The position numbers were made by a program, and so were the translations under genes. Below, piece by piece: positions 11,564 through 22,793 of a stretch of 64,000 bases of DNA (positions within the stretch are counted from its first letter, which is position 1; every line of letters starts with the position of its first letter). The notes below the pieces were generated by a model. The model was not told the DNA's origin and searched no databases. It worked only from the letters and a program-made list of their open reading frames with translations. Origin of the DNA: Varroa destructor (taxonomy: Eukaryota; Arthropoda; Arachnida; Mesostigmata; Varroidae); NCBI RefSeq assembly GCF_002443255.2, contig NW_019211454.1:27233565-27297564 (forward strand), read 5' to 3'.

Positions 11564-12764
11564 GTAAGTTGAATCGATATTGGTAGCGGAGGGTATCGTG
11601 ACGCACAGATGTATCCGCAAGCTGGCAAGCAGCCGTTGCCAATCGCTACCGGACCAACAAACAGACAGAAAATCTGAGGTCGAAGAAAAAGAAGGGATAA
11701 GAAGAATGAGCAGTAGCATGCTAACCCAGTGACCACTCCGGCCGATTTCTTTCTCTCTCGTGTGAGCTCTTTCTATCCTTCTGCTAGTCTCTCTCGAATC
11801 GGCAACCTGAATCTGAGCCAACTACGCAATTGTTTATTGAGACGTTAACGAACTCTTTCTAGCACGATTAATAACATGTACTTCAATGTGAAGTATTGCA
11901 TGAGTAAAGAAAAGGTGAGATCTGCGGCTTTAATGCATTAGTAAGAAACAGGTGCACGGTGGAATTGTGCATGCAAAGCACGTTTTTAACACAGCTCAAT
12001 TATTTGGAAGATTAAAAAGCAAGGCAATAATGTATAATAGTCAGATTAATATAAGGATGACAGTAATAGCCGAAGCAATGTTGAGAAGAGGCAGCAGCAG
12101 TCGGAAAGGGGTGAATAGGAGGAAACGGTGATTCGGGGGTGCAACGTTGCAGCTGCAAGGAGCCTGCAGCTGCTACCACCCGTCTGCTGCACTGAAGATC
12201 TAATACGAGTAATTATTGGCAGACCCACATTTACGCGAAGGGCCCGTTCTTTTTACCCCTACTGCCAATACTAGTCAGTCTGATCACCTTCACTTCCCGC
12301 ATCTAACAGTAGAAGGTATCCGTCAAGTTAGCTTCTTGACTACAACTACTCAGACTCTTTCGTTCTGCCTTCACTTTTCCGTCTTCTACTACTGAGCGTA
12401 CCGTATCGTACGGTTGGTCAGTGATCGTCGGCTTCAACGGAGGAAACAGATCACCATCGTCAGGTGTTCTATTTATGTGGTGCCGAACTGACGACAGCTT
12501 AGCGAGGGGCTTCTTTCATTATAGCAATCTGTTGAGATGGCTGCCCAAATAAATCCAGTATATGTTATGCTAGGTATAAATGATAGGGTTAACCAGCTAT
12601 TTCTTGTATACTACCTATGTATCATTATAAAAACTACCATTTCTTAGTAGTTAGGAAATGTAGAAACTACTCTAAATCATTAACCCATCAACACAAGTGA
12701 TTATTACGACATTAGCAGTAATAAGAAATAATATTACTACAATTTCAAACCAATTCGATTCCAA

Positions 12765-12813
<49 letters not shown>

Positions 12814-13025
12814 CTAGTACGTGCGACAACATTCGGCCGCGTTACGTACCTGTGTGTTCTAGCGTAGAGTCTGAGAGCATCTGCGTTTCAAGCTCATTCT
12901 TTCTTGAAAGTTTGCTCTGCGTGCTCAAATCTAATCTTTCTTCTCTGCCGCTGGAACAACATGCATTAACTCTTAGGTACACACACCCCGCTTTTCTGTG
13001 CACCCGCTCACATCTCTAATTGCAG
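11564..13025. other. Non-coding; possible small upstream exon and TA array
   Basis: A strong pyrimidine tract with acceptor at 12395-12396 opens a 67-nt block (12397-12463) whose phase fits the terminal exon at 13026. Its donor (gtgttc) is weak, so I do not call it separately. A 40-base TA array lies at 12770-12809. Confidence 0.4.
12770..12809. repeat. TA dinucleotide microsatellite
   Basis: About 20 uninterrupted TA units upstream of the candidate terminal exon at 13026. Confidence 0.95.
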
Positions 13026-13212
13026 GTTCTTTTTAATAGCATACGGTCGCTGTTTCGATCGGAAATCGCTGGAACAGACGGACCTTGAAGTCATCTCACG
13101 TGCCTGCATCGCTCATAAACGATTGGAACTGTTGTTGAGCTGGATTTGGCAGGACTCCATAGGCAAGCAGGCGCAGGCGCTTATACGACGAGCCGTAGAC
13201 ACTCGCTGGTGA
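13026..13212 (+). CDS. Candidate terminal coding exon with polyA signal
   Basis: A pyrimidine-rich acceptor (catctctaattgcag|G) opens a 61-codon frame ending in TGA at 13210-13212. AATAAA follows 47 nt later (13259-13264), the order expected at a gene's 3' end. The residues are strongly helical and charged (FDRKSLEQTDLEVIS, then an LELLLSWIW stretch and a basic tail ending DTRW). The frame also stays open for a few codons upstream, so an acceptor near 12973 is possible. The previous exon must end with two leftover bases. I do not recognise the protein. Confidence 0.42.
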
Positions 13213-13258
13213 ACATCCTAATCCATTGCTTGATTGTCGAGTTGCTAGAAGTATCGGT

Positions 13259-13264
13259 AATAAA
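13259..13264 (+). promoter_or_regulatory. Polyadenylation signal AATAAA
   Basis: Canonical hexamer 47 nt after the stop of the candidate terminal exon at 13026-13212. Its position supports that exon. Confidence 0.4.
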
Positions 13265-13499
13265 AAAAACTTATTTCAGACTCTGTCAAACGTTTCGCTG
13301 CAAATCTTAGCAGCTTTATCGACCATGTCATCCGTCCTCGAGTTAAGTTCCTTAGCTCACCTTCCCCACATTGCCACCAGTTACAATAGCAACGCACCAG
13401 GATCGACACACAGGCGATTTGTTCGAGTGCATTTCATTTATATATAGGGATACCGACGAAAATACTCAGGATTACATACAGTGTTGACACGTCGATACA

Positions 13500-13500
<1 letters not shown>

Positions 13501-13530
<30 letters not shown>

Positions 13531-13536
13531 TATATA
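13501..13536. repeat. TA microsatellite, one interruption
   Basis: TA units interrupted once by a C (TACATA). Confidence 0.95.
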
Positions 13537-13728
13537 CACAGGTTAATGGTCGAAACAGTCTTGCACTACGATTTTTTTTTTGAAAATGCATTGTATTTAT
13601 AGAAATTTGGTTGCCATAGTCAGTCAGGTAACTAACGATTGCCAAAAACCAATTGGAAGACACTTGGATGACAATCATTATCGATATACAAATGAATATA
13701 GCAAATCTGTAGCATGAGTAGTAAATAG

Positions 13729-14067
13729 TCAGTGAGTAACCATCCCTAGATATAAATTATGGAGATATAAATTTAAGTACATGCATTGCATGTTCAAGAC
13801 AATACTGAGTAACATCGAATCCCGATATCCCCAAACGTTGCCCAACCTGTTTTTTGCATGTCTCGCCTCTATTTCGCCCCATTGATCGTCAAACGTGCGC
13901 TCGACAGAAGCCAAAGTGCTCAAATGAGTGCAGGCCAACCCATCAGCGAACCTAGATATATACTCTATATAAGGAAGAGGTTCTGATACCACTACCGTGT
14001 ATCTACTATTGGAGATCCGTCGGAGACTCGGTGGAATGAAGCCGCCTGGCCGGGTGCTCGTAGGCAT
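13729..14067 (-). CDS. ATG open frame, 112 residues, unassigned
   Basis: A minus-strand frame with a true ATG in a fair context (taaATGC) runs 112 codons. The middle is charged and helical (SVERTFDDQWGEIEARHAKN) and the C-terminal third is hydrophobic. I found no convincing splice site or polyadenylation signal. Chance open frames of this length are expected, so the main argument is residue composition. No family recognised. Confidence 0.22.
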   Translation of the reverse strand: MPTSTRPGGFIPPSLRRISNSRYTVVVSEPLPYIEYISRFADGLACTHLSTLASVERTFDDQWGEIEARHAKNRLGNVWGYRDSMLLSIVLNMQCMYLNLYLHNLYLGMVTH

Positions 14068-14407
14068 TTACGTATCGGTTTACAATGATCAGTTTCTTCG
14101 AGTTCAAGTGTGAATATTTTATTTAGAATAGGAACAAATAATCCATTATATGAAAGAAGTTAACTGCAGGACATTTGAAAAAATACCGCGAAGTTACATT
14201 CTCATTTCATGTTTAGCACTAGCTTCATGCCAGGCTGTCACTTGGTACTAATGAGAAAGGTCCACTACAATAAAGTTTTTGTCTATAATGTTTCTGCTTT
14301 ATATAATAATATATCGATCTTCTGTTATTTCTGCTTGATGAGGAAACATTTTCGGGCACAATTATACCGGTGTACTACAAAAATGCTGGCGCCATACGAC
14401 GACATAC

Positions 14408-14534
14408 CTATGTGAAAATGACCGGATGCCCTTAGCATAACAGCGTTACGTGCAGTCATCTTTCGAGAGGAAGACAATGCTCGGGCAGGATATATTGTGT
14501 CAACAGGTATCATGACGCCTCGCATGTCTGTCAT
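14408..14534 (-). CDS. Candidate first coding exon
   Basis: An ATG frame of 42 codons ends at a good donor (CACATAG|GTATGT) on the minus strand. The residues include several methionines and a basic Ser/Arg-rich segment (ALSSSRKMTARN). The frame runs on to 14325 without splicing. An acceptor for the next exon with the right phase was not found. Low-to-moderate support only. Confidence 0.22.
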
Positions 14535-15715
14535 AGCAGCGGCCCGCTTATGATAGCGTGTCGTGCATCACGCGAATGAATGAAGTGATGAGCTTAAAGA
14601 GAAAACGTTACTCGGTTACTACCGAGTAACTCGGGAAAGAGATACTCGGTAGCTCGAATGCCGTGCCTTATTAACCCGCAGCTGATGTTTAGCAAATCAA
14701 GCAAAAGATGGCGATTGTCCACATGCTCGGTCCGTACGCCGCTTCGTGGTTGTCAATTTTACAAGCCATCCTATCAACACTACAAGCACTCGGTGGTTTG
14801 AATATTTGTTTATAAAATTCAAGAGAAAATACATAAAGCAATGTGTTTAAAAACTGCTGTGAAAACATAACATTTTTTCAATCTGCCTTCTTTCGCCCAC
14901 ATCTACTCAAGAGGATGCATACTACGTGCCATTGGTATATCGACATGCTGAGCCTCGCTTAGGTCATTGACACCTGAACAATTCCTCTGCTAGCACAGCT
15001 CTTCGCTACACTCCCTCCCTGCGGACAGCTAACAAGAACAAACTTCCAAGACCACAAGGATTCCACCGATCAACAGAAAGAGTGTTATCGAGTTGTAAAT
15101 TTGTTGTATAATGTTCACTGCTATTCGTCGCCCAGCCTCTCCTCTGTGCTAAAATGGTTCTCCGCGTTGTGTCAATTGCCCTGATCAGACGAAAAGTTAC
15201 AACGCCTCCACAAGCCGTTGCTGCGATGGCTTGCAGCAGCTCGCAGGTGCAACGGTCACTGGGCAGCCCTTATGTTCTGTTGTGTGCACCGGACTGCAGC
15301 AAGAGCAATACTAGTAGGACTGACAGGGACGGTGGCCGTCGCGTAGCGGCGGCGGAAACATCAATCTTCTGCTGTCGGCGGTAAAGTCCCATAGCCAAGC
15401 GACCAGGTCCAGTTGGATGTCCCACATGCTACTATTCTCCATTCGGAGCTCCAATACGCGTCTACCTTGTAACACTGGACACCGCGTCAAGGGCAGAAGA
15501 CCTGCTATGCTCCCTTCTACTCTTCGTCTCGCTTCTCCTTCCTTCTTGCACTGTTCAAGGGCCAACGCGGCAGGCTCCACGAAAATCGGACTGCCAGGAC
15601 GTCCTGATCTGGCATGCTCTGCATCCTGCAGTGTGCAGGCCGTTGGTAGTGCATTCCCTTAAGAGATGAAGAGCGAGCACACGCTTAGGAATTTCCAATA
15701 GCTCCGGAGACTTAC
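14535..15715. other. Hairpin with ACTCGG repeats, then GC-rich island
   Basis: A perfect 9-bp hairpin lies at 14607-14630 within a cluster of ACTCGG hexamers. From 15100 a GC-rich island starts, in which a plus-strand 76-codon ATG frame (15154-15384) and a minus-strand frame of about 114 codons ending at 15311 overlap. Neither could be confirmed. One may belong with the candidate first exon at 15716. Confidence 0.4.
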
Positions 15716-15782
15716 CTCGCTTAGCATTCTCCTCCAGTTGAGAACTAGCACGGTGCCACCAAATTCCCCCTGCCTGCGCCAT
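15716..15782 (-). CDS. Candidate first coding exon in a CpG-type island
   Basis: A minus-strand ATG in good context (gaatATGG) begins 22 codons plus one base that end at a near-perfect donor (AAGCGAG|GTAAGT). The residues start MAQAGGIWWHRASS and end with a charged stretch. A stop codon lies in frame just before the ATG, and the upstream sequence to about 15900 is GC-rich, as for a promoter or 5' UTR. A second GTAAGT only a few bases before the ATG could be an alternative 5' UTR donor. Without splicing the frame continues to 15555. The next exon was not located with certainty. Confidence 0.33.
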
Positions 15783-17599
15783 ATTCACTTACCAGGCCGC
15801 AGAGAACCGGCCTGTCCCGCCCGCTATTAACCACGCGCGGGAGGAGATCGGATCCTTCACGGGACCTGCGACAGTGTCTTTCGGGTGACCCATTTCAAGC
15901 GGCCTCGTCTTCTTAAGTATTCGGAGATATTTTACGTTTTAATAAGGGGTGAAACTTTTTAGCGCCGATACTGCACAACTGGAAATATGCTTGTGATACT
16001 GTGGGGATTTTCGAATATACCACGAATAGAGAGATACGTTATAATAACTTTGCTAGGCAGACATGACTGTACCATGAACTGCAATTAAAAACTCGAATGG
16101 TTTGAAAGTTACCATAGTTTAGCTGAGCATCGAATTGCATAGTTGTAGGTTCGGTGCCCTTGAAAACCTCGCCACCTTGACAAGTAATATATGATGAGAT
16201 ACTAAGCTCTTAAACAAGCATTACTGTTCAACTTATTAAAATGTTTTGTCTAATACAAGCACTAGATTGTTGATTTATCAAAAGATTTTGTTTAAGATAA
16301 ATACTATTGTTTAAGATTGAATCTGCAGTTATTGTTGAATACACGCTTACCGTCAGTTAGCAATAACGCCGCACCGAAGATGCGAAGTGCATGATAAAGC
16401 AAAATGGTGCCAACAAGCTTACTTTCTTCGCCATTGAGACTCGATTACTTCGTCACTTGAACGCGATATGCTAAGGTAAATTATATTAAAAAGGCTTTCA
16501 CCGTACATGAGCTTCAATATGTAAACAATCACTAACAGGAACTCTACATCAATTATATAAGTGAACAATAGTAAATTTTAAGTAATTTCGCATTGTTTTC
16601 ATATTAGATAACTCCTTTTGTGTGTGACCCTTGTGATATTATAAGCCATCAAATTTCAGTTTGTATGTATAGCTAAACTTCGAGCGAAATACACAGTAAT
16701 CAAAGTTACTGTATATATCGCAACTAACAGGGTTTAGAGTTATGGTATTATATCTCTCAGTCGTTTTTTGCTGTTTTGAAGCGACTTTTAACTAACATTG
16801 CTTAGATATATAGATGCCTTTAGAAGGGCTCTCATGTCCGGGAAGTTTCCCTAACCTGAAATGTATAGCTTATTTTTGTAAAAGAAAAAAAAAGCAAGAT
16901 ATTTTTTCCAATTTCGGGTTATGCGGCCCCTAAGATCTTCGATACACAAGTTCGTCTAAACCAAACACAGTAGAAATTGTATTTTCTAAATAGCGTCTAG
17001 GTACGTAAGAAAGAAGTATGCCTATCGGCATTGTTTTCGAAAGATTTTATGGCGACACGACGCTAGGCCACGATTTGGGAATTCGTGCAGACCCGTAAGG
17101 CAAGAATATTAAGCGGCGCGATTACTGGCAAGTCGGTAGCCAATGCGAGAGTCTCTCGAGATCTTTATGAAGTGAGCTCTCCGACTAACGCTACTCGCTG
17201 AGCAGAAGAGCCTTCTTGACATACTGAAACAGTAGCCCAGCAACGACCTCGCAGATAGTTGCAGTGAGTTATGACTACCGCGTGCCTGGATCAGATAAAC
17301 TTCCCGTTCAAGACATATTAGCACAATCAAGTGTCCTTTGTACACCGTATAACACTACTTGGTGGTTAATCTCCGTGATTTCAAAAAACAGGTCAGGGCA
17401 GGCTTCAGTGAAACAGAGCAGCTAATTTTGATTTTATTCGTAACGAATATCTCCAACAAGCTTTCCTTTCCGTACATGCTGGACAGTCCCACTTTTTTTT
17501 ACTCGCTAGCTAAGGGACGGTTGCATACTACTCGAGTGGCAAAAAGCTTTAACACCCAAAAAAAAATCTGCAGAGCCGCTAAAGGCAACACTGAGAAAA
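15783..17599. other. Possible promoter flank, then AT-rich non-coding
   Basis: GC-rich sequence up to about 15900 may be 5' flank of the minus-strand exon at 15716-15782. The remainder is AT-rich. Open frames at 17109-17345 (minus) and 17359-17613 (plus) have no ATG-based or splice support. Confidence 0.4.
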
Positions 17600-18360
17600 T
17601 GAAACCATCGTGAATGATGGCGTCGCTGAGCTGCATTCGTCGGCATTGTTAGAAGCAACACTCTAAGCCCACTTCTCCTGCGTCATTCGTAATCGTGACT
17701 ACCTACAGAAAAAAAAATGAATAAGCGCCGTCCGCAAGTAAAGTTTCTCTTATATGCTAACGATCTTGTCTTATAGTTCGAATCCTAATACAGAAAAGCA
17801 CAGACCAATTTTAAGGAATATATAGAGAATCTGGGTCAAAAAGTCAACCTGTGAAATACGAAGGCGATAAAGTCTCGTCGTGAAAGCCTGCTTGTTAGGA
17901 GAAATTCACTATGATTCAATGGCAATGTGGCTTAGTAATTCCTTCATGTATTTAGGAATAACGTCTACAGTGAACAGACGATCTTCCGGAAAGACACCGA
18001 CGTCAGCTATAAATATAAAGAACCTACACAAGCTCTTACTAAAAACAGCCCTGATCCTTTTCGACTCGAAAGTAAACTCTTATATGTTATATAGAATACC
18101 GTTAGTGTTGAAGTACCTCAAGGGCAATCCACCTCGCGAGTTCGACTGTGCAAAGCCGGCTTAGGCAAAACGCGTCATGAACCTTTACATTTCAACTAAG
18201 AATAAACTTTTCATATCACCTGTGACCACTGTTCGGTTGAAAGTTCAAGGAACGGTTTGAAATATTTTAGACAGGAAATTACTAGATTACCCTATACGTA
18301 AATATGAATTGAAACTGAACGACATAGACCGAAGTTCTACCTAACTAAAGTAAAGATGAT
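17600..18360 (+). pseudogene. LINE reverse transcriptase fragment
   Basis: The plus strand carries a run of polymerase motifs across frames. At about 17645 there is V-R-S-N-T-L-S-P-L-L, matching the G-V-R-Q-G-x-x-L-S-P-L-L block. At 17743-17775 KFLLYANDLVL matches the catalytic F-x-Y-A-D-D block with the first Asp changed to Asn. Next come a helix and an L-G-Q-K-V-N-L block like L-G-L-x-V-N, N-T-K-A-I like K-T-K-x-x, then SFMYLGI matching F-x-Y-L-G. After that the thumb-like segment LFDSKVNSYMLYRIP occupies 18055-18105. Stops of all three kinds and a frame change show it is dead. It lacks the rest of the element. It fits non-LTR rather than LTR polymerases. Confidence 0.85.
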
Positions 18361-19282
18361 TTCTGTCTGAAAAAGGCATCGGCACAAGCGACTAACTCAC
18401 TACGTCCTTCACAGAGTTCATCATGTCGTGTGTCAGGCTTCTGGACACCTTGACCCTAAAGACAGCCGCCGATGCCGATGATCCCATGCGTCCTATATGT
18501 TGCCCAGCAACTTCTTCTTTTATAATAAACTCTTAGGCACATTGATTTTATTTAATGTGCCATGTTAGAATTAAGTCAGTATTTCCATTACTTTAATTCA
18601 TTTCATATATCTGTATACATACGCCGCATCTTTCTAAACTGGCTCTATTCAATTGATTTATTATTTATCAATAAAAGTTGTGTATATAAGTATATAATTA
18701 TAACGTCACATCTCAATGATTGACTACATATCACCTAATAGTTTACACATATTTACAAATATACATGATACATGCAAACGAAATGCTAGCGTTGCGAGGT
18801 TTTGTACTCCTCATATTCAGAATTTTTGTTTATAGAAGCTGTTTTATAGAAGCAAGGTTTTTGAGGTTCCTAAATATAATACCGTCGGGCATATGTTGCC
18901 AAGCCAGGTAAACATCAAGAGCATATTCATGTACAAAATAAATAGGTCATTTTTGGACGCCATAAGTCCATAGATACATTCCCTTTAATGATAAATCTTC
19001 TACGTATCAGATGCTCTCTTCTGGTCTACCGTGGCGATTAGAAAGTTGCGGAAGAACCAGCGTTAGTCCCCTACACTTGATTAATAAATCCGTAGCTCTC
19101 TCTTCCTCAGTCGTGCTAGCTGTTTTTTGAACAGTTTGCCCTCAACTATCTCGGCCGCTACGCTATAATAACGACAGCCGTCGATGTAATTAGCTTAGGA
19201 GTGTACCTATCATGTCGAGTCCGCAAGAACCTTTTCATGCCACGTGCCATCTTTGGCCACGAGCTAGTCCCAAATTTTGCAG
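18361..19282. other. AT-rich non-coding stretch
   Basis: Probable decayed tail of the LINE fragment near 18361-18540, followed by AT-rich sequence with no recognised element. Confidence 0.4.
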
Positions 19283-19465
19283 TCGGGGTACCTGACAATG
19301 GCCGGTTGGACACCTCTGGGTTTTGAGGTTGTCCTGCTACATTTGTCGGCCCACGGGGAGTCTGAGAAAGCCAATGGTGTGGCTGTGATAGATGAATGCA
19401 CGTACACAGCATATTTTTCCATGATTCAGTCAACCTTTACAATGTTGTTAGCCCTTCTTGGATAG
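19283..19465 (+). CDS. Candidate terminal coding exon
   Basis: An acceptor (caaattttgcag) opens 60 codons in phase 0 that stop at 19463-19465. AATAAA follows at about 19568. The residues look globular (YLTMAGWTPLGFEVVLLHL, then KANGVAVIDECTY) and end in a hydrophobic tail. The opposite strand is open over the same bases (19158-19433), and another minus frame overlaps the tail (19426-19689), so strand assignment rests on the plus-strand acceptor and polyadenylation signal. No family recognised. Confidence 0.33.
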   Translation, partial: SGYLTMAGWTPLGFEVVLLHLSAHGESEKANGVAVIDECTYTAYFSMIQSTFTMLLALLG

Positions 19466-20676
19466 AGCCTTATATATCTAACTATAAAAATTCCGAAAAT
19501 GCCGACCACGAGCGCCATCCCAGGGTTGCGCAAGGAATCTGGGACATAATCTCGATTACCCCCAACCAATAAACGTAAATTGGGCATACAATATATATAT
19601 TTGTACGTACGGTTTCCTATTGACACCATTTTTGCATTTGTCTGTTTCTTGCATTGTCTAATGCTTTTTCCAAATGGCAACATGCTCAAACAGGAGTGAG
19701 TATAACAGGCATTTTGATAAGAATGTGCTTACTAGAATATGATTATGTATGGCCCCGATCAAAGTTTGTGTACACGTTCCCAATCCCGTATCGTTTGTCG
19801 TTTATTCAATAATGATCTGTTCCGGTGCTTGCTTCCCGATCCTTCCTTAAAACCTGATCAGATCTACATCTAGACTCACAAGGCCTGGTGAATACGAATC
19901 TAAAGAAACAGGATTAAAAATACATATGCATTGCAAATTAGTATTATAAACCTATTTGATGTATCAGGATGCAATGTATAGTTGTCGTCCTACAGAGCTT
20001 TATATTAATCACCAGAAAAGTTATAAATTTCGATCTAACAATTGACCTATGCGAGAACAGAGATGCAGAAAGAAACGCCCAAGTCGAAAAGAAAAACCTC
20101 GATCAATAGCCAGTGAATCCAACGCCCAATATGAATTATTATTATGGCCTTGCTGGCCTTCGTAAACAGAAGCTAAAAAGAAAGATAACACGAAGCATTG
20201 GGGGGTAGAAAATGAAAATAGCATGCGTAGTCGTAGCAGTAACGAGCCAACGGCAAGAAAACTGCCAGAGCACTCAAGAGCGCAGGGAATTACAGAGGCA
20301 GATGAGTGCTATATTGTACAACCAGAGAACGGTGTAGACTGTTGGAATCTGTCCCGTCCAGCGGGACAAGGACGAGATCTTCTCGTCTCCTCCTTTTTTC
20401 TGCGTATTGGATGATAGTGGCAACGGCAATAGCAAGAGCATTGCAGCGATGTGATCAAAGGTAAGGCTAGCGCTGGCTCTCACTGTGTGTCCCGACGGGA
20501 GCAGCAGTACTGACACTGTGGGAGAGAGATGGAAAGGACTAGTGAATGTACGGGGAAATAAAGGGACGAACAATGGGTTAGTGGGAAGTTCGAGCCGTCG
20601 AAGACTTTACTCTTCCCAGAGCGACGCAGCCCTCGGCGGGGTGATTTCCCAAGAGACCAACCGGGTGCCAGGGGCG
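19466..20676. other. Non-coding, then start of a GC-rich island
   Basis: The stretch to 20200 is AT-rich with nothing recognised beyond overlapping frames. A 63-codon ATG frame at 20223-20414 (plus) lies in the island and could be an upstream frame of the candidate gene at 20677, but it has no splice support. Confidence 0.4.
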
Positions 20677-21071
20677 ATGGATGCTGCCGCAGCGGCGGCT
20701 AGGCGAGCGACCGATGAGGGGACTGACGGCTCAGTGCCTTGCCAAAAAAGGCCAAGACCGAGACCATCAGTGTGTCGCGCCGCACGATCAGTAAGTGGGA
20801 GACAAAACAAAGACACTTACTGGTAGTCCCCTTGAGCTTCTAGATTGCGGAGAAGCGAACTCCGTTCATCGGTCTTTCGTTCGTCACTGACTGTGTTCGA
20901 CTCTTCCGACAACCCTCCATCCGTCAGCCTTCAACGTTCTTCCATGATTTCTCACGCTTTCTATCTTTATCACAGTTTCGTCCAGTTCCAGCTGTTCTAA
21001 ACGATGTCGGCAACGGTAGCAAGAAGAGACTTGTTCATCGGGGCCACCTTCAGTGTACAAGCGGGACCTGA
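20677..21071 (+). CDS. Candidate two-exon basic protein gene
   Basis: Exon 1 (20677-20790) starts at an ATG in strong context (ggcgATGG) and ends at GTAAGT in phase 0. Exon 2 (20976-21071) follows a strong pyrimidine tract and cacag acceptor and is open in phase 0 to a TGA. The intron is 185 nt. The 69-residue product has a poly-alanine start, an acidic patch, then a basic stretch (KRPRPRPSVCRAAR) and a second basic patch (GSKKRLVHRG), suggesting a nuclear or nucleic-acid-binding protein by inference only. The frame is also open upstream to 20485, so the start is uncertain. Confidence 0.35.
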
Positions 21072-22288
21072 TGTCCTTGATCGAATGACACTAGCGGGCC
21101 GTATGGAAGGCAGTCGAACGGCAGCTGCCACTTTACAGAGTATTCTACTGCCGCTAGACGGACAGAAACAAAACAGCAGCATAATATAGTAGGACATGCA
21201 GGAAACAGGAAAGCAGCACTAGAGCTCCTCCGCGACAGCAGGCCGAAAATAGGTAACTAGACTGAAAGGTCAGAACCTGCTCTTATTGTAGGTGGAAGCA
21301 GCGACGATCCTGTTTTCAGCATACAACGGTACGTAAACGGGAGCGGCTTACAGAATGTTAAAGTGGAAATAGTAGCAGTAGTCGAATCCGTAGTAGCAGG
21401 GTTCTATCGGTGTCCTACACTATTTTCTAGCGGCCTTCTTTTTTGTTTCTTTTTGCCAGTCGCTGGTCTTGATAAACTCACTATTACCACCGGCAGTGGT
21501 AGCGCCGTTCAGCCTAGAAATTCTCTAGCAAATGGATAAACGCTACTCATAAAAGAGACAGAAATCAGCAGGAAGTTGGCCCTCAGATGGGGACGAGGCC
21601 TGAGCCAAAACAAGGCAATAGTAAAAGGGTAACGAGTAAAAGACCTGCATATCGGACCTTAGGTTTCATTGATATCCCACTCCAATTGGGCTTGCTCCCC
21701 TTGCTCTTTCTAATGAATGTCTTGATTAATTTAATCTTAAGTGTAAAACCCCAAAGTGCCAACGGAAAGGAACATGCATACACAACGATATACTTGTATT
21801 TGAGCTGAATTAATCCTTTTTACTCTTTCTCTAGGTTTAGCGTGAGACATAACGCCCTGCTCTTTTGGTGTTTTATCAAACATTTTGCACCTAATCCTAA
21901 TCTATTAGCACACGGAGTTCGCGTACCCGTCATTCTGCTTAAATAATATCAACCAGTTTCTAATTAGACCCTGTATAAATTTGCTTGTATGGTTTATACA
22001 TACAAAATTCGACCCTCGGCAGAAACCCTCTTATGCATAATGAGCCCTGAATGCAAACTGGGCAATAAATACAGCCTAAGTCAATGACAGGTATAAATAC
22101 AATATAACAGAAAATGATTGGATATATTATATCAACGACCGTCTTTGGAAAAAAATGTAGAATACATCACGAGGTGCCTTGTTAGCATTAACTAGGGGTT
22201 TTGGGCAATTATCTAATAAAATCGGCATGATTTAGTGGGAAACAATAATACAACCTTTTTGTATATAATTAGATATGCGATTCGTACT
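21072..22288. other. Non-coding; tiny signal-peptide-like frame
   Basis: On the minus strand 21669-21583 encodes 28 residues that look like a bare signal peptide (MKPKVRYAGLLLVTLLLL, then a small-residue end) before a stop. It is too short to call a gene. The rest is AT-rich with nothing recognised. Confidence 0.4.
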
Positions 22289-22592
22289 CGTCCACGTGTC
22301 CAGACATTTCATCAACAGACGCTGAATAATTGGCTTGTTACTTCAACGTGATGATACAGCGGGATTTCGTTTCTTCAACCAACAAAAAAGGATGCTCTTT
22401 GATCGACTGTCCGCTTCCATTTAACGAACACTTAACGCAGTAATTTAATTAATTTTCACTTATCAAATTAAAAATTGGCATGAGAAATCACATCACAGAG
22501 TCGTTTAAAGTCGTCCTTCATAATTTGTAAACATCTTTTAGATCTTTCACTTCTCTCTCTCTCTCTCTCTCTTTCGCTTTTCCCCTCTCTCC

Positions 22593-22631
<39 letters not shown>

Positions 22632-22793
22632 AGCCAAGAAGGAAAAATATTCCCTAAAAGAAGGCGGACAATTCTATAGTGGAAATGCATCTTTTTTGTT
22701 GGTTGGAGAAATGAAATTCCACTTTGTCATCACGTTGAAGTAACGAGCCAAGTACCTAATATCTGTTGATAAAATTTTTATATCTGTGGACAA
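22289..22793. mobile_element. Foldback/MITE-like element with long inverted arms
   Basis: The left arm (about 22289-22425) and right arm (about 22650-22793) are inverted copies of each other. The best matched part, 22333-22394 against 22689-22748, differs at only a handful of positions, and weaker matching extends on both sides to give arms of roughly 140 bases. The about 225-base centre holds CT and TA microsatellites (22552-22572, 22596-22629) and no open frame. This is the structure of a non-autonomous DNA transposon (long-TIR MITE or foldback). Exact ends and target duplication could not be fixed. Confidence 0.75.
22552..22629. repeat. CT then TA microsatellites
   Basis: CT units (22552-22572) and TA units (22596-22629) separated by a short pyrimidine-rich spacer, in the middle of the foldback element. 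Confidence 0.95.

Larger units (their letters stand above)
13213..13728. other. 3' flank and TA microsatellite
   Basis: Contains AATAAA at 13259-13264 and TA repeats at 13501-13536. Nothing else recognised. Confidence 0.5.

Noticed and set aside
17777..17790. TTCGAATCC string like a tRNA B box
   Set aside because: It lies inside the LINE polymerase reading, with no A box at the right distance.
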